Positions 63,219 to 64,000 of a DNA stretch of 64,000 nucleotides are shown here, piece by piece. Position 1 is the first letter of the stretch. Every line of letters begins with the position of its first letter. This DNA is from Caballeronia arationis (GTDB taxonomy: Bacteria; Pseudomonadota; Gammaproteobacteria; Burkholderiales; Burkholderiaceae): assembly GCF_001544975.2 (NCBI RefSeq), contig NZ_FCOG02000009.1, forward strand, positions 80,441 to 144,440, read 5' to 3'. The position numbers and the translations under genes were made by a program. A model generated the notes under the pieces. That model saw only the letters and a program-made list of their open reading frames with translations, made no database searches and was not told where the DNA came from.

Positions 63219-63330
63219 TCGTATAGATGAGAATAAGGCTGCCGAAAAGGTCGCCGAAGAACATCGTGAGAAAGCGTTGGCCGACGTTCTGCGTGTCGCG
63301 GTTGAGGGCGAGCCACGTCTGATGCAGCAC
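63163..63330 (-). CDS. Possible small membrane protein or C-terminal remnant, 55 residues
   Basis: A short frame with strongly protein-like sequence: LHQTWLALNRDTQNVGQRFL then a transmembrane helix TMFFGDLFGSLILIYTIKLW. A GTG at 63330 could start it but has no ribosome site, and the frame is open further upstream without a methionine, so it may be the 3' remnant of a longer membrane-protein gene. It overlaps the end of the 114-residue plus-strand frame by 56 bases; only one of the two may be real there. Confidence 0.4.
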   Translation of the reverse strand: MLHQTWLALNRDTQNVGQRFLTMFFGDLFGSLILIYTIKLWLWFAGLGAAAPRRG

Positions 63331-63724
63331 GGGACTCGCAGTGCCGTGGCGAATATGACAGAAGCGTGATGACGCAGGTTGTCCATTGCTGATGCGTTGC
63401 TGCGCTAATCGGGCGAGAACATGTCGCGTCGGACCGGCGCCTGGAGCACGCCACGCAGTGCGCTAAAGGGCCCCCAGCGTACAAGTCTGTTTCCCTTTTC
63501 CGTGAAAAGAAGCGAGGCACATAGCTTGCTTGCTGGAACCGCTCGGCCGCTCGCAGGCGATATCCGCACGCGCCAATCATGCGCCGGCCCCGCGAAAGGA
63601 CTAAAGTGGTCCCGACACCGAGAGCCCACGGGAGACGAATCTTGACCTTACGACCCTCAGGCGTGCCGGAAGTCTCGGTCATCGCGCCCTTTGTCCCTTC
63701 TGCACTTTCTACAACGGTCGCAAA
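63331..63724. other. Intergenic stretch without recognisable gene
   Basis: About 390 bases before the transglutaminase-like gene. Frames on both strands are arginine-rich and lack ribosome sites. No terminator, promoter match or repeat stood out. AGTCTCGGTCATCGCGCCCT precedes the next gene without an obvious promoter. Confidence 0.5.
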
Positions 63725-64000
63725 ATGAACAAGGCGACTGATCCCCAGCGCTTCGTCGTGCGCCACGTCAGCGCGTACCGTTATTCGGAGCCAGTCGAAT
63801 TCGGCGAGCATCGCATGATGTTCCGGCCGAGATCGAGCCACGATCTGCGCCTCGTCACGACGCACCTGCACATCACGCCGACGCCGGCGCATCTTCACTG
63901 GCTGCACGACGTGTTCGACAATTCCGTCGCCGTGGCGACGTTCGCCGGCGAAGCGCCCGAACTGATTTTCGAAAGCCAGGTGACGCTGGAACACTACGAG
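63725..64000 (+). CDS. Transglutaminase-like protein, N-terminal fragment
   Basis: The first 92 residues of a protein cut by the window end. FVVRHVSAYRYSEPVEFGEHRMMFRPR and TPTPAHLHWLHDVFDNSVAVATF are the N-terminal beta-domain typical of bacterial transglutaminase-like cysteine proteins (the family with a later Cys-His-Asp triad, outside this window). Such genes often neighbour alpha-E and circularly permuted ATP-grasp genes. ATG 63725 starts the conserved part. The catalytic region cannot be judged. Confidence 0.8.
   Translation, partial: MNKATDPQRFVVRHVSAYRYSEPVEFGEHRMMFRPRSSHDLRLVTTHLHITPTPAHLHWLHDVFDNSVAVATFAGEAPELIFESQVTLEHYE

Overview
The window is GC-rich DNA with tightly packed genes and long open antisense frames. 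The gene set (a DUF3331 protein, GlpSTPQV-type glycerol importer, Weimberg enzymes XylD/XylX, an NnrS/Hmp/NorR nitric oxide block and many LysR/DeoR/LacI regulators) points to a beta-proteobacterium of the Burkholderia sensu lato group, most likely Paraburkholderia or Caballeronia. The mix of nutrient importers, catabolic enzymes and stress genes suits a secondary chromosome. No rRNA, tRNA, phage, insertion sequence or CRISPR array was seen.

Layout. 1-2.85 kb: end of a ribose-class sugar ABC importer. 2.9-6.2 kb: an EAL phosphodiesterase, a frameshifted AraC regulator, a DeoR repressor and a 49-residue small gene beside an inverted repeat. 6.46-10.7 kb: a LacI-type regulator, a perfect palindromic operator, then xylD and xylX (oxidative pentose pathway). 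10.7-15.8 kb, minus strand: ChaC-type cyclotransferase, purine permease, gamma-glutamyltransferase and an SDR. 16.1-16.7 kb: a 12-copy GCAAG tract just before a VOC-family gene. 16.7-23.5 kb: LysR regulator and an oppABCDF peptide importer in which oppA and oppC are frameshifted. 23.7-24.7 kb: an oprD porin gene ruined by an internal deletion. 25-26.4 kb: OxlT-like antiporter. 26.4-32.9 kb: complete glycerol ABC importer glpS-T-P-Q-(DUF2160)-V. 33.3-37.4 kb: hmp-nnrS opposite norR. 37.4-43 kb: a perfect FNR/Anr box followed by a ba3-type cytochrome c oxidase operon carrying three c-type cytochromes with seven haem motifs. 43-64 kb: mixed metabolic, stress and hypothetical genes, including a frameshifted ompW, a cold-shock gene, nudK, a sirtuin, a chemoreceptor and acuI; it ends in a transglutaminase-like gene cut by the window edge.

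How parts work together. NO enters the picture through NorR (sensor), Hmp (NO dioxygenase) and NnrS. The adjacent FNR/Anr-box oxidase operon would supply a high-affinity terminal oxidase when oxygen is low. XylD and XylX carry out the two successive dehydrations of the Weimberg pathway; the sugar dehydrogenase, lactonase and semialdehyde dehydrogenase must lie elsewhere.

Four genes (araC-type, oppA, oppC, ompW) are broken by losses of only one or two bases at G/C positions while both flanking frames stay well conserved. Either these are indel errors in the assembly or the genes are newly decayed; the sequence alone cannot decide. The oprD lesion is different in kind, a deletion of roughly 130-140 codons, and looks real.
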